Shown: positions 27,539 through 36,706 of the stretch, in pieces
Position numbering within the stretch: position 1 is the first letter of the stretch
How the letters are laid out: each line of letters begins with the position of its first letter
Assembly: GCF_002798405.1 (NCBI RefSeq)
Contig: NZ_PGGV01000038.1
Coordinates: forward strand, 62,001 to 126,000
Source of the DNA: Glycomyces xiaoerkulensis
Lineage (GTDB): Bacteria; Actinomycetota; Actinomycetes; Mycobacteriales; Micromonosporaceae
DNA length: 64,000 bases
Reading direction: 5' to 3'
Position numbers and translations under genes: made by a program
Notes under the pieces: model-generated
What the model was told of the DNA's origin: nothing
Databases searched by the model: none
What the model saw: only the letters and a program-made list of their open reading frames with translations

Positions 27539-28412
27539 TACCGGGGCGCATACGGTCGTGCCTCTCCCACCAGGTGAAGCCGACCCGGTATTCCGGTGGT
27601 GTGTTGTCGGGGGCGTGGTTCGCCAGACCGTTCCTGCCGAAGAAGTAGTCGTGCACCTGCGGCTGGGCCGGGCCCGACATGTCGGTGTCCGCCACCGCGA
27701 CCGCGTGGATGTGGTAAGGCCAGTTCCCCTGCGACGGGGTGCGCAGCCAGGCCGCGAAACCGACCTCGCGAAGCGCCTGCACCGTCCTCCACCGCTGCGT
27801 GGTGTTCAAGCCGGAGACGCTGATGTCGACAACGCCGCCGCCGTCGTGCGTGCCGGCCGAGGTGGGGTCCCCTCCCGGGTTGTAGGAGCCCTGCGACAGC
27901 GTGAGGTTCCACGGCACTTCGGCGTCGGCGGCGGCCAGCATGTTCCCGGTCCGGGTGTTGACCCGCTCGCCGCCGTACGAGTCGTTTCTGGAGCCGATGT
28001 AGACCACGCGGTCGACCGTGAATCCCTCCTCCTGGCCGAGCGTGGTCAGCGAGGTCGGTCCGGGCACCCCGTTGGCGTCGATGCCGCTGTAGCCGAGGGC
28101 CCGCTGCCACGCGGCGTAGGCGGCGACGGTCGCGGTCCCGTAATGGCCATCCACATAGGCGGAACTGAGGTGGCCTTTGGCGTTGAGCGCGGTCTCGGCC
28201 ACCTCTACATGCGGTCCGGCGTTCAGGGTGGTCCCCTGCCCGGCTTTGGGCGGGTCGACCATGGCCGCCACGAGGGCCAGCTCCATGTCGACCGGACTCT
28301 GGGCGCTCGCCGGCGCCGCGAACAACTGGGGCAGGGTAGCCGCGCCTGCGGCGGCCAGACCGGTGGTGAGCAGTCGGCGCCGCGAATGCGTCGACGGCCG
28401 GTGATCGTTCAT
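27531..28412 (-). CDS. Tat-exported M15-like peptidoglycan hydrolase with PG-binding domain
   Basis: A 293-residue protein with a twin-arginine signal (SRRRLLTTGLAAAGAATL, about 10-27) cut near APASA. A peptidoglycan-binding type helical domain follows (about 60-127, with YGTATVAAYAAWQ). The C-terminal domain has the H-x6-D...HxH layout of M15-like peptidases: H189, D196, H234, H236. Wall peptide cleavage is inferred. GGAGGA precedes the ATG at 28412 by five to six bases. Its stop overlaps the convergent helicase stop by eight bases, and a terminator separates it from the next upstream gene. Confidence 0.78.
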   Translation of the reverse strand: MNDHRPSTHSRRRLLTTGLAAAGAATLPQLFAAPASAQSPVDMELALVAAMVDPPKAGQGTTLNAGPHVEVAETALNAKGHLSSAYVDGHYGTATVAAYAAWQRALGYSGIDANGVPGPTSLTTLGQEEGFTVDRVVYIGSRNDSYGGERVNTRTGNMLAAADAEVPWNLTLSQGSYNPGGDPTSAGTHDGGGVVDISVSGLNTTQRWRTVQALREVGFAAWLRTPSQGNWPYHIHAVAVADTDMSGPAQPQVHDYFFGRNGLANHAPDNTPPEYRVGFTWWERHDRMRPGTR

Positions 28413-28449
28413 GATGTTCCTCCACATCAAAAGTCCGAATAGGCGGTAA

Positions 28450-28484
28450 GGTCCGCACCGCTTCACCGTGAAGCGATGCGGACC
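28450..28484 (-). terminator. Hairpin between two secreted hydrolase genes
   Basis: Arms 28450-28466 and 28468-28484 pair over 17 bases with one mismatch (C against A). It lies between the stop of the M23-type gene and the Tat-exported gene on the minus strand, so it should end the former's transcript. No strong T tract is present. Confidence 0.65.
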
Positions 28485-28507
28485 GCCCGTCCGGTTCCGT
28501 TGTCGAC

Positions 28508-29428
28508 TCAGCTGAACCGGCAGCAGGGGTTGTAGCCCCTGGCGATCCAGAAGTTGGTCGGAGTCGGATTGGACAGGGTGTAGTCGCCGACGCTCTTGGC
28601 CGCGTGGGTCTGTCGACCCGGACGCATCTCGAAGTGAGTGTGCGAGGCGCCGGAGGAGCTGATGCCCCGCCAGTCCTCCAGGCCGATCCGCTGGCCACTG
28701 GAGATGTGGTCGCCCGCATCAATGCCGTTCAGCGGATTGAGGTGCAGGTAGACGATGGTCCGGTTGAGACTCGAGTTGTAGATCGCCAGGGTGGACAGAC
28801 CCCCTGAGCCCCTCGACCCCTCGCGGACGTTGGTCACCGTTCCCGACAGCAGCGAGTACACGTTGTAGCCGACGCCCCGCTTGATGTCGATGCCCTCGTG
28901 GCGGCCCGAGGTGTTGACGTAGCCGTCGAAGTACGAGGTGACCCTGGCCGACGACGAGTGGTACAGGCGGTATTCCAGGTTGTCGCCGGCATTCCCGCTG
29001 GCGCCGATGCGGTGGCCCGCGTTGTCGTTCTTCAGGTAGGAGCGGAGATTGGCCTTCGCGCCGGGGCTGAAGTTGTCGATCGGTCCCTTGTAGCCGCTGT
29101 TGTAGAAGACCGTGACGTACCTGCCGGTCCGGTTCCAGGCCGAGGCGGCGTTGTTCTTGACGCACTGCCCCTTCCCGTTGCCCGATCCCCTGTACTCGTA
29201 GCAGGTCGGCTGCGACGGGCCGTAGTTGGTGATCGACCCGTCGAAGTCGCTCACCGATCCCTGGTTGTTGCTGTTGTAGTAGAGGCAGAACTCGCCGGAC
29301 TCGCAGATGCCGTTGCGCGCCGTCGCGGCCTGCGCGGGTGAGACCGCGGCGAGCGCGGCTGCGGCGCCCATCAGGACCGCCAGGGCCAGGGCCACTGCAC
29401 CCCGTCGATTCGACTTGATCAATTGCAT
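28508..29428 (-). CDS. Secreted I36-type inhibitor domain fused to M23 peptidase
   Basis: A 306-residue Sec-exported protein (signal to about APAQA, 31-35). Residues 40-155 resemble peptidase inhibitor family I36, with Cys at 42, 48, 76 and 89 and two FYN/YYN-type strands. Residues 165-300 form an M23 endopeptidase with H177 and D181 in HEGID, H229, and H263/H265 in SHTHFEM. Peptidoglycan cross-bridge cleavage is expected; the I36 part could restrain it or bind the wall. AAGGAGA precedes the ATG by five bases. Paired Cys (CC) near the C terminus is unusual. Confidence 0.8.
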   Translation of the reverse strand: MQLIKSNRRGAVALALAVLMGAAAALAAVSPAQAATARNGICESGEFCLYYNSNNQGSVSDFDGSITNYGPSQPTCYEYRGSGNGKGQCVKNNAASAWNRTGRYVTVFYNSGYKGPIDNFSPGAKANLRSYLKNDNAGHRIGASGNAGDNLEYRLYHSSSARVTSYFDGYVNTSGRHEGIDIKRGVGYNVYSLLSGTVTNVREGSRGSGGLSTLAIYNSSLNRTIVYLHLNPLNGIDAGDHISSGQRIGLEDWRGISSSGASHTHFEMRPGRQTHAAKSVGDYTLSNPTPTNFWIARGYNPCCRFS

Positions 29429-29748
29429 GGCTTCTCCTTACGGAGGATTGGATGCTCCGGTGTCGCGGCGGTCGCGAACCTCGAGACCACCGTCGAAAGG
29501 AGTTCGAGTAGCAAGAACTTCCATGCACCGGTTCCGGGTTGTTTCCCAATCCACCCTGTGCGCTTCTGCGGCGCCTGTGCAGTGGTCGGAATCGCCAGGT
29601 CGAACCCGTGGTCAGAACCGACCACCATCGCGGCCGGGTGGTGAGAAGCTGCCACCGTCCGCGGTGTCAAATGTGACAACTTACGAACGTGCCCGCCCGG
29701 GCGTAGAACTGAGAACGAAGCCAGAATGACGTCCGAATGGAGTCAGCA
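29429..29748. other. Divergent intergenic region, hydrolase/peptide locus
   Basis: No gene is seen. The stretch is less GC-rich than the surrounding coding DNA and must hold promoters for both the secreted M23-type gene (leftward) and the peptide-precursor gene (rightward). The rightward promoter and a possible operator are listed separately. Confidence 0.55.
29665..29709 (+). promoter_or_regulatory. Promoter and inverted repeat before peptide gene
   Basis: TGTCA-AATG-TGACA (29665-29678) lies two bases upstream of a -35-like TTACGA (29681-29686), which is 17 bases from TAGAAC (29704-29709). A dyad immediately upstream of -35 is a typical activator position. The resulting leader would be about 35 bases and carries the GGAG ribosome site. 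Confidence 0.45.
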
Positions 29749-29886
29749 ATGCGCAAGTTCACCGCTACTCTCATCGCCGCTTTCATCTCGGCTCTGCTCT
29801 TCATCGCTCCGGCGAGCGCGCCCGGTTCCGAATTCGATTCCGTCCAAGGGGACGGGGACTCGCAGGAATCGAACGACTGGCAGTGA
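29749..29886 (+). CDS. Small secreted peptide precursor (45 residues)
   Basis: A 45-residue precursor: basic start MRKF, a hydrophobic core (TATLIAAFISALLFIA) and a signal-peptidase site after APASA, leaving about 21 residues, PGSEFDSVQGDGDSQESNDW plus Q, with at least six acidic and no basic residues. GGAG lies six bases before the ATG. It is followed within 60 bases by the 91-residue gene and then a convergent TrmB/LuxR-type regulator. A signalling peptide is the inference; there are no Cys, Ser/Thr-rich or RiPP-like features. No homologue is recognised. Confidence 0.6.
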   Translation: MRKFTATLIAAFISALLFIAPASAPGSEFDSVQGDGDSQESNDWQ

Positions 29887-29942
29887 CACCGTCCGATCCC
29901 GGCGACTGCGCCGGGGCCGGAAAGGATGGAAGGCGGCAACGC

Positions 29943-30218
29943 ATGAGGCTGACGATCGTGACCGTCACCGTCGGTTCCGACGCCGTCCTCGACAGGGACG
30001 AACTGGAGCGGGAGCTCTGGAACAACACCTCGGACTCGGACGCGGTCGAGCACATCAGCCTCAAGCCCGGCGTACCGACCTGGAACATCTGCTTCTACAC
30101 GCGGGCCTGGGGAGTCGAGCACGCTGACCGCTCGGGCGATCAACTGGTCAGGAGGACGCTGGCGAGCATGGCCGACCACGGTGCCTGGATCGTGGAGTCG
30201 GTCCGCACCGTCATCTGA
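29943..30218 (+). CDS. Uncharacterised 91-residue protein beside peptide gene
   Basis: A soluble protein with strand-helix alternation (RLTIVTVTVGS, then DRDELERELWN, then a strand and WNICFYTRAWGVEH, then a C-terminal helix), compatible with a small alpha/beta domain. GGAAGG lies nine bases before the ATG. An alternative GTG at 29883 overlaps the peptide stop (GTGA) and would add 20 charged residues; I prefer 29943. It is co-directional with the peptide gene and convergent with the regulator (stops eight bases apart). Function is unknown; a peptide-processing or immunity role is only a guess. Confidence 0.6.
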   Translation: MRLTIVTVTVGSDAVLDRDELERELWNNTSDSDAVEHISLKPGVPTWNICFYTRAWGVEHADRSGDQLVRRTLASMADHGAWIVESVRTVI

Positions 30219-30225
30219 CCACCGG

Positions 30226-31215
30226 TCAGAACAGGTCGTCGGGTTCGATCCAGCCTTCCACGATGGCCTTGGCGCCCAACTGGTATCGGCTCGTCGCCCC
30301 GATCCGGCGTGTGAGGTTGTCCGAGAGCCGGCGGACGGTCCGGACCGACACCTCCATGCGTCTCGCGGCGGAGTTGTCGGTGTGTCCCTGCGCCCAGAGC
30401 CGCAGCACGTGCCGCTCCTGTGCGCTCAGCTCCCCCACTCGACGCGGCCGTGTCCTCGTCAGTGGCGCCGCGTCGGCCCAGACTTCGTGGAAGAGCGACA
30501 CCAGGGCGTGGACGACGACCTCGTTGGTGAGGACCAGTGCGCCGATCCGGCTCTGGGTGAGGCTGATCGGAACGACCACCTGCGTCCGGTCGAGGATGAT
30601 CATGCGAGTCGGGAGCGTGGGCGCGGTGCGGATCTGAGCCCCGAGTTCGATCTCCCAGCGGAGCTTTTCGAGGGTGAACTCGTCGTTGCGGACACTGTCC
30701 AGGAAGACCGTCCTGACTTGTACGCCGCGCCTTAGGACTTCCTCGTCGACGGGTCGGGCCGAGGCCGCGGCGTCCTCGGTCAGCCTGCCGACGGGGTTGA
30801 AGATCAGCTCCTCCTCCGCGCAGTCGGCGACCAGTTCGCCGATCCGCGACCGGATGGCGTCGAGACCGAACACATGCTCCGTAGACGTTTCCCCGCCGCC
30901 GGCCGTCCCTCGCTGCGACAGCATCCGGGCGATCGCCAACCGGCTCCGGTCGATCTCCTGCTGCATCCGGGACACTTCGGTCTGCCGTTCGGACAAGAGC
31001 GCGGAGAGCCCGATTTCCGGCGATACGGGGCGAGGAGTGGGCGATTCGAGGTCCTCGATGAGGGCGGCGTCGGCGAGGGCGTCCAGACTGGCGCGGACGG
31101 CGTCTTCGTCGACCCCCGCGGCGGAGGCCAGGTCGGACACGCGTGCTCCCGGGTCGCCCAGCATGGTCATGTACACCTGCTCTGTGGTGGTGTCGAAACC
31201 GAAGGCTGTCAGCAT
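30226..31215 (-). CDS. TrmB/LuxR-type transcriptional regulator
   Basis: A 329-residue regulator with a TrmB-like N-terminal winged helix (about 1-65, MLTAFGFDTTTEQVYMTMLG), a short coiled coil (about 80-105), a middle effector-like domain (115-240) and a C-terminal LuxR helix-turn-helix beginning LSAQERHVLRLWAQGHTDNS. There is no receiver phosphorylation site, so control is probably by ligand rather than a kinase. GGAGG eight bases before the ATG at 31215 supports that start; a GTG at 31239 is possible. Its convergence with the peptide locus suggests it could sense that peptide (inference). Confidence 0.8.
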   Translation of the reverse strand: MLTAFGFDTTTEQVYMTMLGDPGARVSDLASAAGVDEDAVRASLDALADAALIEDLESPTPRPVSPEIGLSALLSERQTEVSRMQQEIDRSRLAIARMLSQRGTAGGGETSTEHVFGLDAIRSRIGELVADCAEEELIFNPVGRLTEDAAASARPVDEEVLRRGVQVRTVFLDSVRNDEFTLEKLRWEIELGAQIRTAPTLPTRMIILDRTQVVVPISLTQSRIGALVLTNEVVVHALVSLFHEVWADAAPLTRTRPRRVGELSAQERHVLRLWAQGHTDNSAARRMEVSVRTVRRLSDNLTRRIGATSRYQLGAKAIVEGWIEPDDLF

Positions 31216-31558
31216 CGCGGCGGCCTCCACGGGCGGCACAAGGGCGGGGAAGGCGGTCGGCCCTTGTAGACTTATGTAGGTTCTTCACCTGGGAAGATAC
31301 CATTGTGGGACCTCGTTGTACACCATCGCGACCAGGGTCCGCAGAGGCCAGTTCGTGTCGGGGCGCTTGTGGGGCAAGGTTCGACTCACCATGGCCGCCG
31401 GCCTGACTCGCCGTGACGGCGCTGGTCCTCGCCAGCCTGGTACGGAGGGTGTCCACCGAACCGACCGTCCTTCCGCCGCCGAGATCCGGCGGGAACGGAC
31501 GGGGGCGGGGAGGCGAGGAATCCCGCCTTCTCAGTGCCCTCATGTGCCCCTGAGAGCG
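31216..31558. other. Intergenic region upstream of LuxR-type gene
   Basis: No gene is supported; open frames here have no ribosome site and atypical composition. The region upstream of the regulator is relatively AT-rich (31265-31310) and probably holds its promoter, but I cannot choose hexamers with confidence. Confidence 0.45.
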
Positions 31559-31588
31559 TCGTAGCCCCGACCACGGCCGAGGCTACGA
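31559..31588 (-). terminator. Hairpin downstream of tRNA-Glu
   Basis: TCGTAGCC (31559-31566) pairs with GGCTACGA (31581-31588) around a 14-base loop, 16 bases after the tRNA 3' end on the minus strand. It is a probable terminator without a clear T tract. Confidence 0.45.
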
Positions 31589-31604
31589 ACTGCGAATTTA
31601 CCTG

Positions 31605-31677
31605 TACTCCCGAGCGGATTCGAACCGCCGTTTCCGCCTTGAGAGGGCGGCGTCCTAGGCCCCTAGACGACGGGAGC
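31605..31677 (-). tRNA. tRNA-Glu (anticodon CTC)
   Basis: Minus-strand cloverleaf: acceptor GCTCCCG with CGGGAGT (one G-U pair), D arm GTCTAGGGGCCTAGGAC, anticodon stem-loop with CCTCTCA giving CTC, T arm GGCGG-TTCGAAT-CCGCT, discriminator A, no encoded CCA. It is 73 bases and matches bacterial tRNA-Glu closely. Confidence 0.95.
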
Positions 31678-31782
31678 GCGACCTGTGCTTCCGCACCCTG
31701 CGGCGCGGCGACGTCGACAAGCTTACCCGACCGATTCGCAAAGTCGCGAGCGGGATCGGGCATGTGACGCGGCATACGCGAA

Positions 31783-31847
31783 GGCGGGCCGGGCCGGCGC
31801 TGCCGCCCTCGATCGGGCGAACCCCCGTGCGCCGGGCCCGGCCCGCC
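31783..31847 (-). terminator. Long GC hairpin after lipoprotein gene
   Basis: Arms 31783-31800 and 31829-31847 pair over 18 bases with one bulged base. It lies 40 bases after the lipoprotein stop in its direction of transcription and before the tRNA, so it probably isolates the two units. Confidence 0.6.
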
Positions 31848-31886
31848 GAGCGACTCTAACCCGCCTCGCGTCCCGGCACGGCGGGT

Positions 31887-32522
31887 TCAGCCGCCGCTGT
31901 GCTCGCCGCGGCCCGCCAGGTCGTCCAGCCAGGCGCCGTCGACGCCGTCGTGGTAGTCGACGAGTTTGGCGGTGTAGGAGACGTCGCCGACCTCGGCGGT
32001 CACGCGCGCAATCACACCGACGGTGGTCACGCACACCTGGTAGGCGCCGACCGGCGAGCTCGCGGCGCCGGAGACGTCCACGCAGTCGGCCAGCTCACCG
32101 GCCAGGGTCGTGTCCGACAGCTCGGTCGAGGCCGAGGAGTCCTCGGAGACCGCGCTGAGCCAGTCCGCGACCTCCTGGTTCGAAGGCAGCACACCCGCGA
32201 GCTCGACGGTCAGCCACGACGAGAGCGACCCGTCGTCGCCTCCCTCCCAGAACTCGGGCCGATCGTCGACCACGACCACCGCCTCCTCCGCTTCCGGGTC
32301 GACCGCCACGGTCACCGACCGGCCGGTGGCCTCCACCAGGTACTCGGCCGTGTAGGAGTGGTCCTCGCCGTCGGCGAGGCGTTCGCTCAACTCCACCAGG
32401 GCGGCCCGGTCCTCGGCGACCGTCTCGACCTCGTCTCCGCCGTCGTCGGCGCATCCGGCCAGGGCGAGCAGGGCCGCCGCGCCGAGGGCGGCGCAGCCGC
32501 CTCCGGGGTTCTGCATGGGCAT
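31887..32522 (-). CDS. Putative lipoprotein (211 residues)
   Basis: An exported lipoprotein: short N terminus, hydrophobic core and lipobox LALAGC with acylated Cys near residue 24, then an acidic spacer. The mature domain is a mixed alpha/beta region containing VTVAVDPEAEEAVVVVDDRP and two Cys residues that may form a disulfide (about 148 and 164), reminiscent of LppX/LprG-like or anti-sigma-type lipoproteins but not firmly assignable. Two ATGs (32522, 32516) are possible; GGAG lies four and ten bases from them. It stands alone between tRNA-Glu and eno. Confidence 0.72.
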   Translation of the reverse strand: MPMQNPGGGCAALGAAALLALAGCADDGGDEVETVAEDRAALVELSERLADGEDHSYTAEYLVEATGRSVTVAVDPEAEEAVVVVDDRPEFWEGGDDGSLSSWLTVELAGVLPSNQEVADWLSAVSEDSSASTELSDTTLAGELADCVDVSGAASSPVGAYQVCVTTVGVIARVTAEVGDVSYTAKLVDYHDGVDGAWLDDLAGRGEHSGG

Positions 32523-32547
32523 GGGGCTCCATTTCCCGATGAGCTAG

Positions 32548-34080
<1,533 letters not shown>

Positions 34081-34097
34081 GGACGGCCGAAGTCCAC

Positions 34098-34129
34098 TCA
34101 GGCTCCCGCGCTCGGGCGCGGGAGCCTGA
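34098..34129 (+). terminator. Terminator after eno
   Basis: A perfect 14-base stem, 34098-34111 with 34116-34129, closes a TCGG tetraloop 17 bases after the eno stop. GC-rich without a T tract, as is common in this genome. Confidence 0.8.
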
Positions 34130-34158
34130 TCCGCCTCCCCATCCACTAGGCTGAGCGC

Positions 34159-34686
34159 GTGAGCGCCAGCCGACGACCCAACCGCCCCGGAGGACGATCG
34201 ACCGGGCCCGGCCGCACCCGCGCCGCCCGTCGGCCCGCCCCCGGCACCCCGGCCCGACCCAGGGTCAAGCGGGTCCGGGTCCGCGCCCGCACCAAGCTCT
34301 CCCGCCGCGCGGCCGTCATCGCCCTGGTGCTCTCGGCGCTCGCGCTCGCCTACGCCTACCCCCTGCGCACCTACGTCGAGCAGCGCATCGAGATCAACCG
34401 CCTCGAAGCCGCCCAGGAAGACCAGCGCGAACGCCTCGAGGACCTCGAGGCCGAGCGGATCATGTGGGACGACCCCGAATACGTCAAGGCCCAGATCCGC
34501 TCCAGCCTGCTGCTGGTCGAGCCCGGCAAGGAGCTGGTCATCGTTTTCGACGAGGAGGACCCCTCCCGTCAGACCGGCGAGGACGACGAGGCCGAGACCG
34601 ACCTGCCCTGGTACGACGACCTGACGGCTACCTTTGAAGACGCCGACCAGCTCGAACCAGTCGAAACCGAGGAAACAGAGGATTGA
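34159..34686 (+). CDS. Septum formation initiator DivIC/FtsB-like
   Basis: A 175-residue bitopic division protein. A long basic, disordered N terminus (1-45) precedes one membrane helix (about 50-68) and a leucine-zipper coiled coil (EINRLEAAQEDQRERLEDLE, about 78-97), then a conserved region with WDDPEYVKAQIRSSL. The acidic C-terminal tail is disordered. It should join the FtsL/FtsQ-type divisome complex. TAGGCT (34147-34152) lies exactly six bases before the GTG, implying a leaderless transcript. Corresponds in position to mycobacterial Rv1024. Confidence 0.88.
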   Translation: MSASRRPNRPGGRSTGPGRTRAARRPAPGTPARPRVKRVRVRARTKLSRRAAVIALVLSALALAYAYPLRTYVEQRIEINRLEAAQEDQRERLEDLEAERIMWDDPEYVKAQIRSSLLLVEPGKELVIVFDEEDPSRQTGEDDEAETDLPWYDDLTATFEDADQLEPVETEETED

Positions 34687-35216
34687 AACCCGAATCGTGG
34701 CCCCAAACACCTGAGCCGGTGGGAGAGGCCGACGCCGAAGCCGTCTCCGCCCAGATCGGGCGCCCGATCCGCGGAGCCCGGGCCGTGGCGTGGCGCTGCC
34801 CGTGCGGCCGGCCCGCCGTCATCGAGACCGAGCCCCGCCTGCCCGACGGCACGCCGTTCCCCACCACCTACTACCTCACCTGCCCCCGGGCCTGCTCGGC
34901 CGTCGGACGGCTCGAAGGCGGCGGGGCGATGAGGGAGATGAACGAGCGCCTGGAGGAAGACGAGGAGCTCGCCACCGACTACCGGCTCTCGCACCACGAC
35001 TACCTCGGCCGACGGGCCCGGCTCGGCGACGTGCCCGAGATCGACGGGATCTCCGCCGGCGGCATGCCCGACCGCGTCAAATGCCTGCACGCCCTCGCCG
35101 GGCACGCGCTCGCGGCCGGCCCGGGCGTCAACCCGTTCGGCGACGAGACCATCGACCGCCTCCCCGAGTGGTGGCGGCACGGCAACTGCGCGACCGACCA
35201 GGAGGCCGACCGGTGA
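34683..35216 (+). CDS. DUF501-family protein
   Basis: A 177-residue cytosolic protein of unknown function, family DUF501, always found near divIC and ppx in Actinobacteria (Rv1025 position). Visible motifs include IGRPIRGARAVAWRCPCGRP with two Cys, YYLTCPRACSAVGRLE with two more, and CLHALAGHALAAGPG with NPFGD and W near the end. Four Cys and the His could bind metal (inference). It starts at TTG overlapping the divIC stop by four bases, with GAGGA upstream, and overlaps ppx by four bases. Confidence 0.87.
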   Translation: MKPESWPQTPEPVGEADAEAVSAQIGRPIRGARAVAWRCPCGRPAVIETEPRLPDGTPFPTTYYLTCPRACSAVGRLEGGGAMREMNERLEEDEELATDYRLSHHDYLGRRARLGDVPEIDGISAGGMPDRVKCLHALAGHALAAGPGVNPFGDETIDRLPEWWRHGNCATDQEADR

Positions 35217-36151
35217 ACGCCGAGACCGCCGAGCCCCGCCGCGTGGCCGGCATCGACTGCGGCACCAACTCGATCCGTCTGCTCATCGCCGACGTCGACG
35301 CGACCGGCCGCCTGCACGACGTGGTGCGCCGCATGGAGGTCGTCCGGCTGGGCGAGGGCGTCGACGACACCGGCCGTCTCTCGGAGGCCGCGCTCGAGCG
35401 CACGCGCGCCGCGCTGGCCGACTACACCGACCAGATCACCGAGCACGGCGCCGAGGCGGTGCGCATGGTCGCGACCTCGGCGAGCCGCGACGCGGCGAAC
35501 GCCGGCGACTTCACCGCGATGGTGGAGTCGGTCCTGGGCGCGAGCCCGGAGGTGATATCCGGGGACGAGGAGGCCCGGCTGTCGTTCACCGGCGCGGTGG
35601 CGACCCTGCCGGAGCTGGAGGGCCAGCGGCTGCTGGTCGACATCGGCGGCGGCTCGACCGAGTTCGTGCGCGGGGTCGACTCCGAGGTCCTCGACGCCGT
35701 CTCGACCGACGTCGGCTGCGTGCGGATGACCGAGCGCCACCTGCGTTCCGACCCGCCGGCTCCCGGGGAGGTCGAGGCGGCCGTGGCCGACATCCGGTCG
35801 TTCGTGGACCGGGGTCTGGCGGCGGCCGATCCGGATCGGGAGGCCGAGGAGCTGGTGGCGGTGGCGGGCACGGCCACCACGATCGCCGGCATCGGGCTCG
35901 ACCTGCCCGCCTACGACGCCGACGCGATCGACGGGACCCGCCTGGACTACGAGCAGGTGGTCAATGTCACCGCGAAGCTGGTGGCGGCCGACCACGCCGA
36001 GCGCCTGGCGATCCCGGTGATGCATCCGGGCCGCGCCGACGTGATCGTCGGCGGCGCGCTGGTGCTGCGGACCATCATGGAGGACGGCGGACTGAACTCG
36101 GTGCTCGTCAGCGAACACGACATCCTGGACGGCATCACGCTGTCGGCTTGA
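35213..36151 (+). CDS. ppx: Ppx/GppA-type exopolyphosphatase
   Basis: A 312-residue phosphatase of the ASKHA superfamily acting on polyphosphate or pppGpp. Phosphate-binding motif 1 is GIDCGTNSIRLLIADV near residue 13 and motif 2 is LVDIGGGSTEFVRG near residue 143; the adenosine-type motif VAGTATTIAG follows. It is the short actinobacterial form (Rv1026 position), lacking the C-terminal HD domain of GppA. GTGA overlaps the DUF501 stop, so eno-unit genes divIC, DUF501 and ppx form one translationally coupled operon. Confidence 0.9.
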   Translation: MNAETAEPRRVAGIDCGTNSIRLLIADVDATGRLHDVVRRMEVVRLGEGVDDTGRLSEAALERTRAALADYTDQITEHGAEAVRMVATSASRDAANAGDFTAMVESVLGASPEVISGDEEARLSFTGAVATLPELEGQRLLVDIGGGSTEFVRGVDSEVLDAVSTDVGCVRMTERHLRSDPPAPGEVEAAVADIRSFVDRGLAAADPDREAEELVAVAGTATTIAGIGLDLPAYDADAIDGTRLDYEQVVNVTAKLVAADHAERLAIPVMHPGRADVIVGGALVLRTIMEDGGLNSVLVSEHDILDGITLSA

Positions 36152-36211
36152 GTGGCAAGGGGTTCCTAGGGTCGCGAGCGTTCACGACGACCGCACGTCA
36201 AGGAGGACACG

Positions 36212-36706
36212 TTGCGACACTCCCTGCGCCTCACCGCCGCGGCGGGCGCCTGCGCGCTCGCCTTCGGCCTGGCCGCATGCTCCGGGGACGACGAGCCGGC
36301 CGACCCGGACGAGCCCACCGCGACCACCGAGGCCGCCGACACCGGAACGACCGAAGCCACTGAGGACGCCACCGCAGAGGCCACCGAGTCGGCCGAACCC
36401 GAGAGCGACCCCCGCCTGGAGGCGTTCGAAGGGGAGTGGGACGAGGACGTCGAGAAGCTGGGGAGCTCGCTCAGCATCGACGCCGACGGCAACGTCGTCA
36501 TGATGGGCGAAGGCGGCCCCTTCGAGGGCACCATCGTGCTCGGCGACGCCGAGGCCCACCGGCTCGAGCTCACCTCGACCGCAGGCGGCGCCTCGCCGAC
36601 CACGCTCGACTGGGAACTGGAGTACGACCCCGCGGCCGATGCGATCAACGTCGTCGACACCAGGGACGACGGGGTCTACGAGCGGGTCTTCGTGCGCGCC
36701 TTGTAG
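36212..36706 (+). CDS. Putative lipoprotein with Thr/Glu-rich linker
   Basis: A 164-residue exported lipoprotein: lipobox LAFGLAAC (Cys at about 23), then a low-complexity stretch rich in Ala, Thr, Glu and Asp (about 25-65) and a small C-terminal beta domain with a YDPAADAINVVD core, like lipocalin-type small beta proteins but not assignable. It starts at TTG behind a strong AAGGAGG. Its end overlaps the convergent membrane-protein gene by 31 bases. Function is unknown. Confidence 0.7.
   Translation: MRHSLRLTAAAGACALAFGLAACSGDDEPADPDEPTATTEAADTGTTEATEDATAEATESAEPESDPRLEAFEGEWDEDVEKLGSSLSIDADGNVVMMGEGGPFEGTIVLGDAEAHRLELTSTAGGASPTTLDWELEYDPAADAINVVDTRDDGVYERVFVRAL

Noticed and set aside
31316-31564. 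Possible 82-residue gene between the LuxR-type regulator and tRNA-Glu
   Set aside because: Composition unlike coding sequence here, no start signal, and the region must hold the regulator's promoter.
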